64,000 bases of DNA from Eunapius fragilis. Its lineage: Eukaryota > Porifera > Demospongiae > Spongillida > Spongillidae. The notes under the pieces were generated by a model, which worked only from the letters and a program-made list of their open reading frames with translations, was not told the origin of the DNA and made no database searches. Positions 11,533-22,705 of the stretch are shown piece by piece. The DNA is taken from the NCBI GenBank assembly GCA_963681505.1, contig OY811979.1, forward strand, positions 3,193,466 through 3,257,465, read 5' to 3'. A program made the translations under genes and the position numbers. The number at the start of each line of letters is the position of its first letter. Positions within the stretch are counted from its first letter, which is position 1.

Positions 11533-11733
11533 AAATGATCGACTCCAGACATTGTAGCTATGATAAGAACTTTGTCCATCCCCTCCTCAATTGGCACGAG
11601 TGTCCCATCTGTCTCCATGCCATGAGGGACCCAGTGCAGACAGAGTGTGGCCACCTCTTCTGTAGGGAGTGTTTGGAGCCCATACTCTCCATGGCGACCC
11701 CACTTTGACAATACCTGCATAACAAAGGATGAT
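11533..11733 (+). CDS. TRAF-type RING finger exon (partial gene)
   Basis: Acceptor ATTACAG|AA is followed by ATG at 11535, and the exon encodes a RING start: ECPICLHAMRDPVQTECGH, then LFCRECLEPIL. The C-x2-C-x11-C-x-H-x2-C-x2-C ligands and the phrase DPVQTECGHxFC are typical of TRAF adaptor ubiquitin ligases, which act beneath TNF/IL-1/Toll-type receptors. The frame then stops at CTTTGA (11704); shifting by one base gives HFDNTCITKDD up to a GTGAGT donor. The final CPxD ligands are not seen. No TRAF zinc fingers or MATH domain were found downstream, so this is a partial, perhaps broken, gene. Confidence 0.7.
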
Positions 11734-12080
11734 GTGAGTCCTCTGCACCTACAGGCCTATGTTATTAGCTACACCCACCTGTATCAAGATTAAACACTAC
11801 TGTTCCCTGTACATCAGGGAAAGTCCCTTCATTAACAGAGAAGCGGTACAGCAACTAAAGTAATGTTTGAGAGTTATCGTTGACATCAGACACTCTCCTC
11901 CTCTACCCTGTCCTATGAGATGTGGCCTCACACCACACAAATAAACACACATACCACACACCAACATGGACTGATGAGTTGTGGAAGAGGGTGGGACAAC
12001 TACGAGGCAGGTGGCTGGCAGGTGCAAGTCAATGGAGGGAGGGGAGGGGTATATAAGTTTGGACAATCATATATTCTTTT

Positions 12081-12302
<222 letters not shown>

Positions 12303-12314
12303 CTCATTAGGTCT

Positions 12315-12432
12315 CCACAAGGCATATCAGGGTAATCACTTCATGCATAGGGATCATTGACCCTCACAATTAAGGTAGATACAGGCAATAGTCTCCTGGC
12401 TGAGGACAGTGGTACCCTGATATGCCTTGTGG
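12315..12432. repeat. 18-bp perfect inverted repeat
   Basis: CCACAAGGCATATCAGGG at 12315-12332 is matched by its exact reverse complement at 12415-12432, separated by about 82 bp. It directly follows the (AG)n array. It could be a small foldback element end pair. Confidence 0.8.
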
Positions 12433-13430
12433 TTTGGCCCATACTATCAAGTGTGAAAGTCTAAACTGACATTGTTCTCATGGACAGTGTGTGTGTGTTG
12501 TGTGTCTGTGTGTCTCATTATGTGACATGCACATGCAAGTGTGTATTTCATATGATGGACATGTGCTGACATGCTTTTTTTTTGCTTCACACAGCATATG
12601 TAGATGTATGCACTCACACAATGTGTGGTCACATGCTTATGCACATGTGTAAATCGCAGTACACACCATAACGTCCACCACCTTCATCACTTGCACATCT
12701 CCATTCAATGGGCTTTATGGTCAACTTTCATTTCAGAAAGAAGGCTCAGCTCCCTGACTGCTATGACTTCATTAAGGAGATCCTGTAACTGGTGTGCATT
12801 TGCTGCCTGCATTAATGAGATGTGATCAAACAGTCCAATCAACACTGATAATGATGATACACCCAAGACCATGCACATCATATACATAGAAATGTTTATA
12901 TTTGATTAAACAATTATACCAAAAAAAAAAAAGAGTCAGAATTGATGGCAGGCTGGGGGCATGCAACAACAGGTCCCCTTATCCCATCCAGTACAGTCAA
13001 TACAGCAGCAGCTCTGGAATACGTTATATGGTTGGGCATTGTGTGTGTGTGTGTGTGGACATTGGGTTGTGTGTGGATGTTGGTGTGTGTGTGACACATA
13101 TAGCTTTTGGAGAAAGCTTGGGATGCCAAGCTTATCTTCACCGTTGGGACCTCCCACACTACTGGTATCACCAATACTGTTGTTTGGAACGATATTCATC
13201 ACAAGAGTGGTGAGCCGTAAGTCACAACGATGTTATTTTTTTGTTTTGTTATTTTTTTTCAACGTCACGTGATCTTGAAAAGCATGTAGGTACTAGTGTC
13301 TAGGTGTGCATGTTTTAGAGCAAGGGGCCCATACCACCAGTGCGCTGAACCAGCTGGTTCCCACTTTGAGAGCAGAGTTACATAATAACTACATTCATGG
13401 TACAATACAAAATCCTTTATTTGGAACCTA
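12433..13430. other. Non-coding stretch with short GT arrays
   Basis: Contains TG-rich runs near 12487 and 13039-13092 and an A12 run near 12921. I see no exon with domain support. Confidence 0.4.
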
Positions 13431-13439
13431 AAACTGTAA

Positions 13440-13545
13440 GGTCCCCAGCAGCTAGTGTGATAGCTCAAATCACAGTGGTGAGAAGTTAAGCACACTCCCA
13501 ATGGAATAATCCCTGGATGGGTGACCTAGTTTTTTTTTTCCCTTT
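13440..13545 (+). ncRNA. 5S rRNA-like fragment (possible 5S-derived SINE)
   Basis: The segment GAGAAGTTAAGCACACTCCC, then AATGGAATAATCC, then CTGGATGGGTGACC follows the internal promoter of 5S rRNA in order: box A (AAGCTAAGCA in typical 5S), the intermediate element and box C (TGGATGGGAGACC). A T-rich run follows at 13530-13543, as at pol III terminators. Upstream at 13327-13350, GGCCCATACCACC and CTGAACC resemble the 5' end of 5S but lie about 100 bp too far away. This argues for a 5S-derived SINE or pseudogene rather than a working 5S gene. Confidence 0.5.
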
Positions 13546-13814
13546 TTTCACACTCCGCCCTCCTCAAACAGGTGTTAAATGCATGTACTTGTACCATAGA
13601 TAAACATCAAAGGCCCCAGTACACAGCTGTGCCTTAACTGTCTGTACCATCATCAGACAGGTATAGTGTTTGCCACATGTATAACTGGTGTGTGCAAGTA
13701 CGCTGTACATGTGTGTGTGTATGTGTGTGTGTGTGTGTGTGTGCGTGTGTGTATAATAACATATGCCATGCGATAGTGTACAGGGCCATGTACACAACAA
13801 TGCAAGTATGTGTG

Positions 13815-14030
13815 AGCTGAAAGAGAGAGGGGGAGAGAGGGGGAAAGAGAGGGAGATATAGAGGAGGGAGAGAAAGAGAGAGGGGGAGGGAGAGAGGGGG
13901 AGAGAGAGGGGAGAGAGGGGGAGAGGGGAGGGAGAAAGAGAGTGGGAGGAGGGGGAGAGAGAGAGGAGGAAGAGAAAGAGAGAGGGGGAGCGAGGGAGAG
14001 GGGGAAGGAGAGAGGGGGAGAGATAGACCT
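13815..14030 (+). repeat. Polypurine tract (GA/G-rich)
   Basis: About 215 bp almost entirely of A and G on the plus strand, made of imperfect GAGAGAGGGGGA-type units with few pyrimidine interruptions. It is a candidate triplex-forming sequence. Confidence 0.9.
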
Positions 14031-14164
14031 CACATTACACCTGTGCACACATGCACTCACACAACATCCATGTACACATGCACTCACACAACACCTGTGC
14101 ACGCAAGCACTCATTGCTAGGGGGACAGTTGATGGCATACACTGAAACCATGAATATTGCGAAC

Positions 14165-14262
14165 AGCTACATGTATGGTGGGTATACAGAGGAGCAGGGT
14201 ATGGTGGGTACACAGGGGAGCAGGGTATGGTGGGTACACAGAGGAGCAGGGTATGGTGACCG
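14165..14262 (+). repeat. Minisatellite of 26-27 bp, about 3.5 copies
   Basis: Units of GGTATGGTGGGTACACAGAG followed by GAGCAG repeat in tandem just before the DIRS-like element. Confidence 0.9.
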
Positions 14263-14577
14263 CACTTGAGCTGCTTCCCTGAGGTATGACAAGCTGTTCA
14301 GGCAAGCTGCAGCCAGAAACGATCAACAGGCCCTCCGCTGGGATGTACTGAAGGAGGACTTGCTGGTATGGTGCGTCACAAACCCGGCACTTCGGACAAG
14401 ACAGCACAGTCTTCATACCCACGGATCGGGGCATCAGGGATACCAGCACAGCACCCAGCAGCCACTACTGGCAGTCTTCACCATGGTGAGCACGCCACAC
14501 ATACAGCATCAGGTGCTGGGCCACTGGCTGCGGTGGAGAGCACTCTGCCAAGTCCTGCCCCCGCACCAGCACTCCAG

Positions 14578-15475
14578 GGGTTAAGTGAGCTCCAGCGGGC
14601 TCACACTCCTCTACGACGCTCAGCCTTTGAGCGAGAACTAAAGGGACATTCTGACAAGGCCTGGGTCTCCTGGCTGCTCAATGGCATTGACAACGGTGTT
14701 TCCACCGGCTACAAGGGTCCTCACTTCCCCTTCACTGCACGCAACCTGACCTCTACACTACAGCACCCCGAAATCGTGGACGCTGAGCTACAAAAAGAGG
14801 TGGAGCTGGGACGCATCCTCGGCCCCTTCTCACAACGGCCCCTAGAGCACCTCCGCACATCCGGCCTGGGAGCAGTTCCGAAAAAGAACGGGAAATGGAG
14901 AGTTATCCTTCACTTGTCAGCACCAGAGGGTCGTAGCATCAACGACTTCATTGCCAAGGAAGAATTCTCCATCCACTACTCCACCATTGATGATGCAGTG
15001 GCCCTCCTTAGCAGATTCAGCAAAGGAGCCAGGATGGCAAAGGTCGATCTGAAATCCGCCTTCAGAATGGTTCCAATCCAGGCATCTGAGTGGGAACTCC
15101 TTGGTATGTACTGGCGAGGGCAGTACTACATTGACACCCGCCTCCCCTTTGGTCTCCGCTCTGCCCCAAGCATCTTCGACAACTTTGCAAGCGCACTTCA
15201 CTGGGTCCTAGAGAACAATCACGGGGCAATCCTACTCCAGTACCTTGACGATTTTCTCCTAGTCGACCCCCCAGACCAACCTACCTGCCAGGAGTCCATG
15301 TCAATCATGCTCCAGGTATGTGAGGTGATGGGGATCCCAGTGGCCACCGAAAAGTGTGAAGGTCCAGCGACCTGCATCACCTTCCTCGGCAGTGTCCTGG
15401 ACTCCTCACTGCAGCAGCTTAGATTGCCACCAAAGAAGCTGCAGGACATCATCCCTGATCAAATCATCGCTTGGC
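14578..15475 (+). pseudogene. DIRS-like reverse transcriptase
   Basis: An open frame covers the RT: GLGAVPKKNGKWRVILHLS, the first catalytic block MAKVDLKSAFRMVPI, the region DTRLPFGLRSAPSIFDNF and the catalytic box LLQYLDDFLL. The leader (HTPLRRSAFERELKGHSD, then GRILGPF) is typical of the DIRS RT N-terminus. The open frame runs upstream to 14368 but has no recognisable gag domain there. It leaves the true path near 15470, where RNase H continues in the next frame. Confidence 0.88.
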
Positions 15476-16095
15476 AAACGCAGAGCTACCAAGAGGGAGC
15501 TCCTATCTCTCATCGGGAAACTATCCTTTGCAGCCAAGGTAGTACCAGCAGGCCGCCTGTTCCTGCGTCGTCTCATCCAGCTCTCAACAACAGTGAGGAA
15601 GCTACACCACCACACCCACCTCAACCCCGAAGCCAGAGCTTACCTACGATGGTGGAACAGCTTCCTACCATCTTGGGATGGCATCTCGATGTTCATAGCA
15701 CCCGAGTGGAAGGATGCAGATTCCTTCCAGCTGTACACTGATGCCTCCGGCTCCTTCGGATTTGGCGCTTACCTGGACGGTGCCTGGTTCAGAGGCGACT
15801 GGCAGCCACACCAGCAGCTACCCAAGCGCTCCATACAGTGGCAGGAACTATTCGCCATAGTGGCAGCAGCTCTCACTTGGGGCCACCTCCTGGCTGGACA
15901 CCACATCAGGTTTCATTGCGACAACCTGCCCATAGTCCAGGCATGGACCAACCAGTCCTCAAGGCACCCTGGTGTAATGGATCTCCTAAGAACCCTGTTC
16001 TTTATTGCAGCCAGAAACAACTTTACAGTTTCCCTGGTGCACCTCCCAGGCAGACTAAACTGCATTGCAGATGCACTTCCCCGCAATCAAACGTG
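15476..16095 (+). pseudogene. DIRS-like RT thumb and RNase H
   Basis: The segment begins RATKRELLSLIGKLSFA, the connection after a DIRS RT. RNase H follows with active-site regions YTDASGSFGFGAYL, QWQELFAIV, HCDNLPIVQAW and NCIADALPRN, giving the expected D-E-D-D acidic residues. It overlaps the upstream RT frame, which runs on without meaning to 15741. Confidence 0.87.
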
Positions 16096-16158
16096 ACGCT
16101 TTTTTTTCCCTTGCCCCCCAGGCCAACCAGCTTCCCACTCCTGCACCTCAGGAGCTGG

Positions 16159-17126
16159 CAGAGCTCTAGAAGGCCGCCTCAGACACCTCCTGCACAGAGC
16201 TGCACAGAGCCGTGGTCCCCTCAACATCAACCACCTACGGGGCAGGGATCAGGAAGTACTACGCCTTCTGCACCCAGTTCAATCTGAACCCTCTTCCAGG
16301 GTCCAAGCACACCATCAATCTCTTTGCTGCCTATCTCAGCCAAGTACTTCAGGCTAACACCATCCAGGTGTACCTGGCAGCCGTCACCCATCTCCATCTT
16401 ACTTGTGGGTTCAGCAGTCCAGCCCAGAACAACCCAACACTGAACCTGGCCATCAGAGGCATGCAACGCTCCCAGGGCCCAGCCCACCTCAGACCCAAGA
16501 GACTGCCTCTCACCATTGGGATGCTGGAGCAACTGCTGAGGTTACTGAACAGCGATCCACTGAGCAATCATGACAAGCTGATGCTGAAAGCAGCCCTCAC
16601 TATCGGTTTTTTTTTGGGGTTCCTGAGGGTTAGTGAGTACACCCTGACTACCAGAGGCAGATTCGACCCCAGACTCCACCCCACCAGAAGCGATGTCACC
16701 TGGGTCAAGGAGGGCCTTCACTTCCTCATCAAGAAGTCGAAAACGGACCAAACCGGGAGAGGCACCATAAAATCCATGGGTTACACTCATCGTGCATCAT
16801 GCCCAGTCATGGCACTGCGAGCATACTTCGAAAACTGCACAGCACCACCAAAAGCAGCCCTATTTCACTTCCACATCGGCCGCCCACTCACCTCCAGAGC
16901 TATGAGAGCCATCTTGAAAGATCTACTGCTCAGGGGTGGGTACGACACCTCCAAATACAATACCCACAGTCTCCGGATTGGGGCAGCAACTGCAGCAGCA
17001 CAAGCAGGGCTTCCACCATCCACCATCCAGCGGCTGGGAGGATGGAGCAGCACTGCCTACACCACCTACACCCAGCATCCACTGACAAACCCTTCAGACA
17101 CAGCAACTCTAGCATCAGCACCATGA
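16159..17126 (+). pseudogene. Tyrosine recombinase of DIRS-like element
   Basis: The recombinase carries the catalytic arginine in FLRVSEYT, the lysine region IKKSKTDQTGRG, the HSLRIGAAT box (His and Arg), GGWSS and the terminal tyrosine in AYTTYTQHP. The N-terminal SAM-like part is TSTTYGAGIRKYYAFC. TAG at 16168 interrupts the likely N-terminus; downstream the frame is open for over 300 codons to TGA at 17124. Confidence 0.87.
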
Positions 17127-17129
17127 CTC

Positions 17130-17930
17130 CACTGCACACACACTCACACACTTCATGTGTACTCACACTTCACCTGGAACCAAATCACCCTTAGTCAATC
17201 CATTTGGGGGTTTCACTTGGGCGGCACCCTTCGGGCTTCTACCCTGACCTAACCACCTTACCTTGACCAGCGTCAAGGGGTGGGGCTGACCTAATGACCA
17301 GCGTTTCCCTTGGTTCCAGTCAGGCTCAGGGTAGGGGGTCAGCACCCTTACGCACACCCGACTGGCCAGCTGTCGCCTACCCCCCTTTTGGGCAAACTAT
17401 AAATTATGCCAAGCGCAATGGGTATCACGATTAGAGCGCATGTAGAATACCAAGCATGAGGGAGCATCCAGACAGCATTAACAGAAGGTTTGTGAGATCT
17501 TTAATTATTAGCTCCAAATTTCACTAATATTTCACATTGTGCTGTGTGTTTGGAACTGGAATGCTGTGATGATGGGTGGATCCAGTGTGATCGATGCTTG
17601 TGTTGGATGCACGGAGTATGTTGCACTTGTTAAACATGTACAAAGGAAGAAGTAGTATTTTCCTCACTGCATCCAATTCATCTAAACAAATGTTGTCAAT
17701 ATTTGCAATCATATGTGATGTGTGATTTTGTGATTGTGGTAATTATGTCAGTTTTTAAAACATGCTATTACTTAAACTTGAAAAAGTAACCAAACTATAC
17801 ATAGACCTTTTTCCAGCATGGGCATATAAACATACAAGCATCACGTGCGCGTATATAAGTACTGGTACATGCATGTATGGCATCTATACGATAAGGATTG
17901 CACTACACATGTTCTTCCGTACACATGGTG
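17130..17930. other. Stretch after the DIRS element, no gene seen
   Basis: 17180-17390 is relatively GC-rich and may be the 3' untranslated end of the retroelement. The rest is AT-rich, with no supported exon. Confidence 0.4.
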
Positions 17931-17933
17931 GTT

Positions 17934-18665
17934 TCATACGCATGCATGGTATGGCTCATTTATTAGACTTTGTGAGTAATATTTCTTCACGTGAATGTTT
18001 CATACGTATGCTATGGCTCTATATACTCTGTGAAGAATTTTTCTTCACGTGAATTTTTCATACGCATGCTATGGCTCTATATACTTTGTGAGGAATTTTT
18101 CTTCACGTGAATGTTTCATACGCATGCTATGGCTCTATATACTCTGTGAAGAATTTTTCTTCACGTGAATATTTCATACGCATGCTGTGGCTCTATATAC
18201 TCTGTGAAGAATTTTTCTTCACGTGAATATTTCATACGCATGCTACGGCTCATATAATATACTCTGTGAAGAATTTTTCTTCACGTGAATATTTCATACG
18301 CATGCTATGGCTCATATAATATACTCTGTGTGTCACGTGAATGTTTCATACGCATGCTATTGCTCTATAAACTTTGTGAAGAATTTTTCTTCACGTGAAT
18401 GTTTCATACGCATGCTATGGCTCATATAATATACTCTGTGAAGAATTTTTCTTCACGTGAATGTTTCATACGCATGCTATGGCTCTATATACTCTGTGAA
18501 GAATTTTTCTTCACGTGAATATTTCATACGCATGATATGGCTCATATAACATACTCTGTGAAGAATTTTTCTTCACGTGAATGTTTCATACGCATGCTAT
18601 GGCTCATATAATATACTTTGTGATAAACTATTCTTAATTCAAGTGAAGTTTCTATACGCATGCTA
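17934..18665. repeat. Tandem array of about 12-13 units (58-62 bp) with hairpins
   Basis: Units share TTCATACGCATGCTATGGCT, a TATATAxxCTxTG spacer and GTGAAGAATTTTTCTTCACG. The last part is a perfect hairpin (GTGAAGAA, loop TTT, TTCTTCAC) which overlaps the palindrome TTCACGTGAA with its CACGTG E-box. Most variation is in the spacer length; one unit near 18330 lacks the hairpin, and the edge units are degenerate. Confidence 0.95.
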
Positions 18666-18898
18666 TGTCAGCCTGGAAAATCTCTTTAATTCTTTGTCGA
18701 AGCGTGTACATTTACATGTACATTTACATGTACATGCTTGCATAAAAACATGCAGCTTTGATTCACGCCCTTGTTTAGTAACATATGAGCGTTTTATTCA
18801 CGTGAATATTCACAAAAATAGTTCTTTTTAAACCCCTTCGCAAATTGTGCATGCTATCTACTAATAAGGCGTAATGTAATAATGTCCTACAAATGTGA

Positions 18899-19001
18899 TA
18901 AATATAGGACTATTCCCATATTATTTTCTTTTTACACCACAATTGCCTTTGAATCCTATATACCAACTTTCTCATAATTAAAGAATGTTTTTTATTACTT
19001 G
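18899..19001. mobile_element. Foldback MITE, family 1, single arm
   Basis: Matches the right half of the 27856-28139 copy: ATATAGGACTATTCC, TTTTACACCAC, ATTGCCTTTGAATCCTATA and the end ATTACTTG. The left arm is absent or decayed. Confidence 0.8.
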
Positions 19002-19415
19002 TTCCATCAGACAGTTTTTTTTTCGTCATGAGATAGTACATACCAGTAACTATATTTAATTTAGAGTATTTTGAAATAAGACCATTAGTGGTGTTACACA
19101 GTTTAGGAGGGTATACTGTGTGGAGGAGGGGGGGGGGTGTCTTCTGGATGGAATGGTAAAAAGGGGGGAAGGAGATCCCTACATAGAAGGGTGCCTTGAT
19201 GTGGAGGACAAGGGGCACCTGCTGTGAAGAGGGTGGGGAATCCCAACTGGTGGAGATGGAAGCCCTGATGTGGTGGAGCAAGTAGCATGCATCCATTGGT
19301 GGCCTTGTAGTGGTGTGGGTGTCCCAACATGAAGGGGATGTGATGGAGCTACATGTAGCAAGGTGTCCACTGGTGGAGGTCCGGACACAGCTTGCTAAGC
19401 TTTGTCAAGACCACC

Positions 19416-19454
<39 letters not shown>

Positions 19455-20750
19455 GCGTGTGTGTGCGTGCTTGTAGCATTAGTACCTTTCTTGGAGGATC
19501 TTATGTGTAGGCAAGCTACTTGTAGACAGATGGAAGCCTTGCATATAGTGGCAGTGAATATTATTGCTAGCCTACTCCAGTGTCTGAAAGATTTGGAAAG
19601 ACGGTGTAGAGTTTATACGAGAGCATTCACTGACATGGCTTCTATTTACCCATGGGTATACACGCACTGAGCTGGTATTTACTTACACAACAGAGATGAA
19701 GCTTCAGGACTAGTATGTAGGTATATATACAAGAGCACCACCAGCATGCATGTAACTTAGTAAGCACTGCCAATAAGAAAATTTACCCATATACTATTCA
19801 CTGTACTCAAATTCAGAGTGTGCTTCATTGGGAGGGTTTTAAGGACTCCTCTATTTCAGCTGATAGTGGTCATGAAAGAGTTGGAATGATGTGGGGGGGA
19901 GGGGGGGGGGGGGCTCAAATCTCATGTCCCCGTCAATGGACATGTATAGTGGAGCCTCACAGGGGCCAGTCCAATGCATGCAACACACAGTCCTGTTACA
20001 TGTGTGATAAACACATCCACATCAGTGACATGGAAGACTTTGGACATGACCATGTAGAGAAGACCATGGGGTATGAGCATGCAGTGGAGGGTACCCTAAC
20101 CCTAAATACTACCATTTTTTGTGCTGATACAATTATGACCACTAAGAAAATAGAAGGTAATGGAATATTTGCACATGTAGGACCAAATGAATTTGAATAT
20201 AAACATAACAAAAATGGTTGAGAAAGAGGTTGTATATTAGGCCAATGAAAGCACTGTAACCGAAAGACATAGAAAAAATTTCAAATGGAGCATATGAGTG
20301 AATCTATGTAGCACACAACATAACAATTTACAGGTATGAATAGCAAGGGAAAATGAATAGTGTCTTATGGTAAAAAGAGTGTGTATAGGCGTGACATGAG
20401 ACATGTGTATGTGTTGGTTCATGGGTGTGTGTGTGTGTGCCAGCCATGCAGATGAAATGAAAAACAGTGGGCGTTTAAAGTATATGTGCCAGCAGAACGC
20501 AAATCCCAACAATAAGGAAGGGTTACATGTGTTCCAGCCTAGCTGCACTGCATGTGTCTTTAACTCGACCACGCCTCTCCCATGGCTTAGCTAAAACACC
20601 GTGCACTGTATATCAATGACATGGCTCTGATGTACTGTTAGAGGTTGTGAGTCTATAAATGGCCAGGCACTCAAAGTGTATGACCGAATCAACAGGGACA
20701 CGATTTCTACATAATGTTGTGAACGCAAATTAGTAACGGTGGTACGTACC
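19002..20750. other. Long intergenic stretch
   Basis: Contains a (GT)n at about 19418-19465 and a G-rich run near 19891-19913. ORFs such as 19820-20221 have no recognisable domain. I see no supported gene. Confidence 0.4.
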
Positions 20751-20753
20751 GTC

Positions 20754-20802
20754 CAATCCTATATGCCATCAACTTTCTCATAGAGAATGTCTTTATTACT
20801 TG
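20754..20802. mobile_element. Foldback MITE, family 1, end remnant
   Basis: AATCCTATATGCCATCAACT, then CTCATAGAGAATGTC and ATTACTTG match the last 50 bp of the 27.9-kb copy. Confidence 0.75.
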
Positions 20803-21423
20803 TATGCAAGGCTTCCATCTCTAGGTGAGCAAATCTAGAAGTAGCTTGTCAACACATCACAAAAATAAATTGCAAATCCTCCAAGAAAGAAAGGTTCCCA
20901 TGTTACACACCAAAAGCAGACAGCACCCCCCCCCCCCCCTCCCCGCTAATCCACTGAAAGCGGACAGCATAATCATGGCTGTCAAATGGCGCCGCCTTGC
21001 CCTATTCTGGCCCCCCCCCACCCCCCTCCCACCCTTCCAGAAAAATCTCAGCCATCAGTATACCAGCCACCAGTACCCTCATCTCAGCTATCAATGCCAC
21101 CCTCATAACTTGTTTGCATTGATAACAGAATTTGAGTGCATGGGTGGATGTTGTTAATAGTGTAAATTCTGTGCATTGATTCGAATACTTTGGTTTCTTA
21201 TCAGGTGCCACAAGCAAGCGACTACACACCCTGCATCGCTCCTGACCTTTGTTAATGTAGTGATGCTCCAACAGCTCCATTCAAACCGCACTGATTATTC
21301 CAAAAATGCACACGCCGCATAGGTTGGTAAAACAAAACTGTGGCTTGTTCTAATTGTTATCAATATGCTTCTTGATATACAATCATTTTTTCAAAAAAAA
21401 GATGGCGTGGTGATAGTTGATCG

Positions 21424-22121
21424 ATGAATAGTATGCCGAGCCGGAAACGAGATCCTCCCTGTTGCCGGTGCAATGGTTCCCATGCACGTTGCAAATCGTG
21501 CTCGTGCGCTAGAGCGGGAAAGCCATGTAAGGACTGCCATCCTGTGAGGCATGGAAGCTGCCGTAATAATAACAACGCACCACCAACTACCGGTAGCGAC
21601 CTTTCATCTGGCGGTTTAACTGTCACTGCGTCCTATATAGCTACTACCAGGTCTACTCAGCCTACATGTAGTGCTGTAAAACACCCCCATGAAGTGGTTG
21701 ATCAACCTAACTGCGCAGCTGCTACTCATTCATTTTCAAATACTGAGCCATCTATATCATCATCATGGCCAACGGAGGCAGTAGTCCCAGCTTTCAGCTG
21801 TGCGTCATGCTGTGAAAGAGTTCCATCCAATCACATTCGTAAGCATATGCAGGATCATGCCTTTGGTTATAGATCAGGTAAAGTTCCGCAGCAATGGTTG
21901 GCTGAAAACCGTCTCTGCATCTGCCCTTCGTGCAACAAACTAGTTGCCATCTCCTGGTTTTCTCACCATAAGCAGTCTTGTGTAACATCCGTTTCACATG
22001 AAGTAGCATCCTCATCCACTCAATCCCAATCAAGCTTCAATCTTCTTAGTATACAACAAGCTACCTATCCGTCGATTGAGGAAGTCCTTTCGTGTCGCTG
22101 CCCTACCTTGAAGTACATCCC
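21424..22121 (+). pseudogene. LINE N-terminal part: CxC and zinc-finger region
   Basis: Begins MNSMPSRKRDPPCCRC. Twelve cysteines fall within about 45 residues in CxC spacing (CCRCNGSHARCKSCSC, then GKPCKDC and HGSC). A later finger is FSCASCCERVPSNHIRKHMQ, and a second candidate is CICPSCNK, then HHKQSC. Similar cysteine modules precede RTs in sponge and coral retroelements (from memory), where they probably bind nucleic acid. The frame runs into the foldback element and stops at 22128 for that reason only. Confidence 0.75.
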
Positions 22122-22705
22122 GGCATAAGTACAGTTTAGGTTCCGTAACAGAAATTCATTACAGTACTGGCCAAACAGTTAGTTTAGACATTCTAAACCC
22201 TACGACGGCGAACAAATGCTATTTTACCGTGAGGTTTATCTCTATAACCATAAACTATCTATGCTATAACACAAACAGTAATGAACACTTACAGTAATGA
22301 GCGTTTCATTTTTCGCCGGTACTGGTCCACACCCCTCATGTAAATTCTCGTTCTAGCTGGGCCTAGTTTAGGTTCAGTGTAAGGGGGATAAGTACATTGG
22401 CTTCCCCCCACTTTCTAACCCTAACCCTGAAGCCAATGTACTTATCCCCCTTACACTGAACCTAAACTAGGCCCAGCTAGAACGAGAATTTGCAAGAGGG
22501 GTGTGGACCAGTACCGGCGAAAAATGAAACGCTCATTACTGTAAGTGTTCATTACTGTTTGTGTTAGAGATAAACCTCACCGTAAAATAGCATTTGTTCG
22601 CCGTCGTAGGGTTCAGAATGTCTAAACTAACTGTTTGGCCACGAAATCTTAGTACTATAATGAATTTCTATTACGGAACCTAAACTGTACTTATGCCTAC
22701 ATCCC
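22114..22705. mobile_element. 576-bp foldback DNA transposon with 8-bp target duplication
   Basis: The element itself is 22122-22697. Both flanks carry TACATCCC (22114-22121 and 22698-22705). The ends are perfect inverted repeats starting GGCATAAGTACAGTTTAGG, and the arms pair over about 260 bp around a centre near 22405, with one 25-30 bp arm-specific segment. It has no ORF. An 8-bp duplication suits hAT, P or Merlin machinery; the superfamily is not resolved. It sits inside the LINE ORF, which reads through in frame if the element and one TACATCCC are ignored. Confidence 0.95.

Larger units (their letters stand above)
14368..17126 (+). mobile_element. DIRS-like tyrosine-recombinase retrotransposon (degraded)
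   Basis: Reverse transcriptase, RNase H and tyrosine recombinase lie in that order on one strand, the arrangement of DIRS-superfamily elements, which integrate with a recombinase rather than a DDE integrase. No methyltransferase domain is seen between RNase H and the recombinase. The frame is broken near 15470 (one base), near the T8 and C6 runs at 16097-16121, and by TAG at 16168, so this copy is not functional. The element ends were not delimited; no terminal repeats were identified, and sequence to about 17390 may still belong to it. Confidence 0.88.

Noticed and set aside
19820..20221. 133-codon ORF
   Set aside because: No recognisable domain, includes a G run, and no splice or repeat evidence supports it; left as unexplained.
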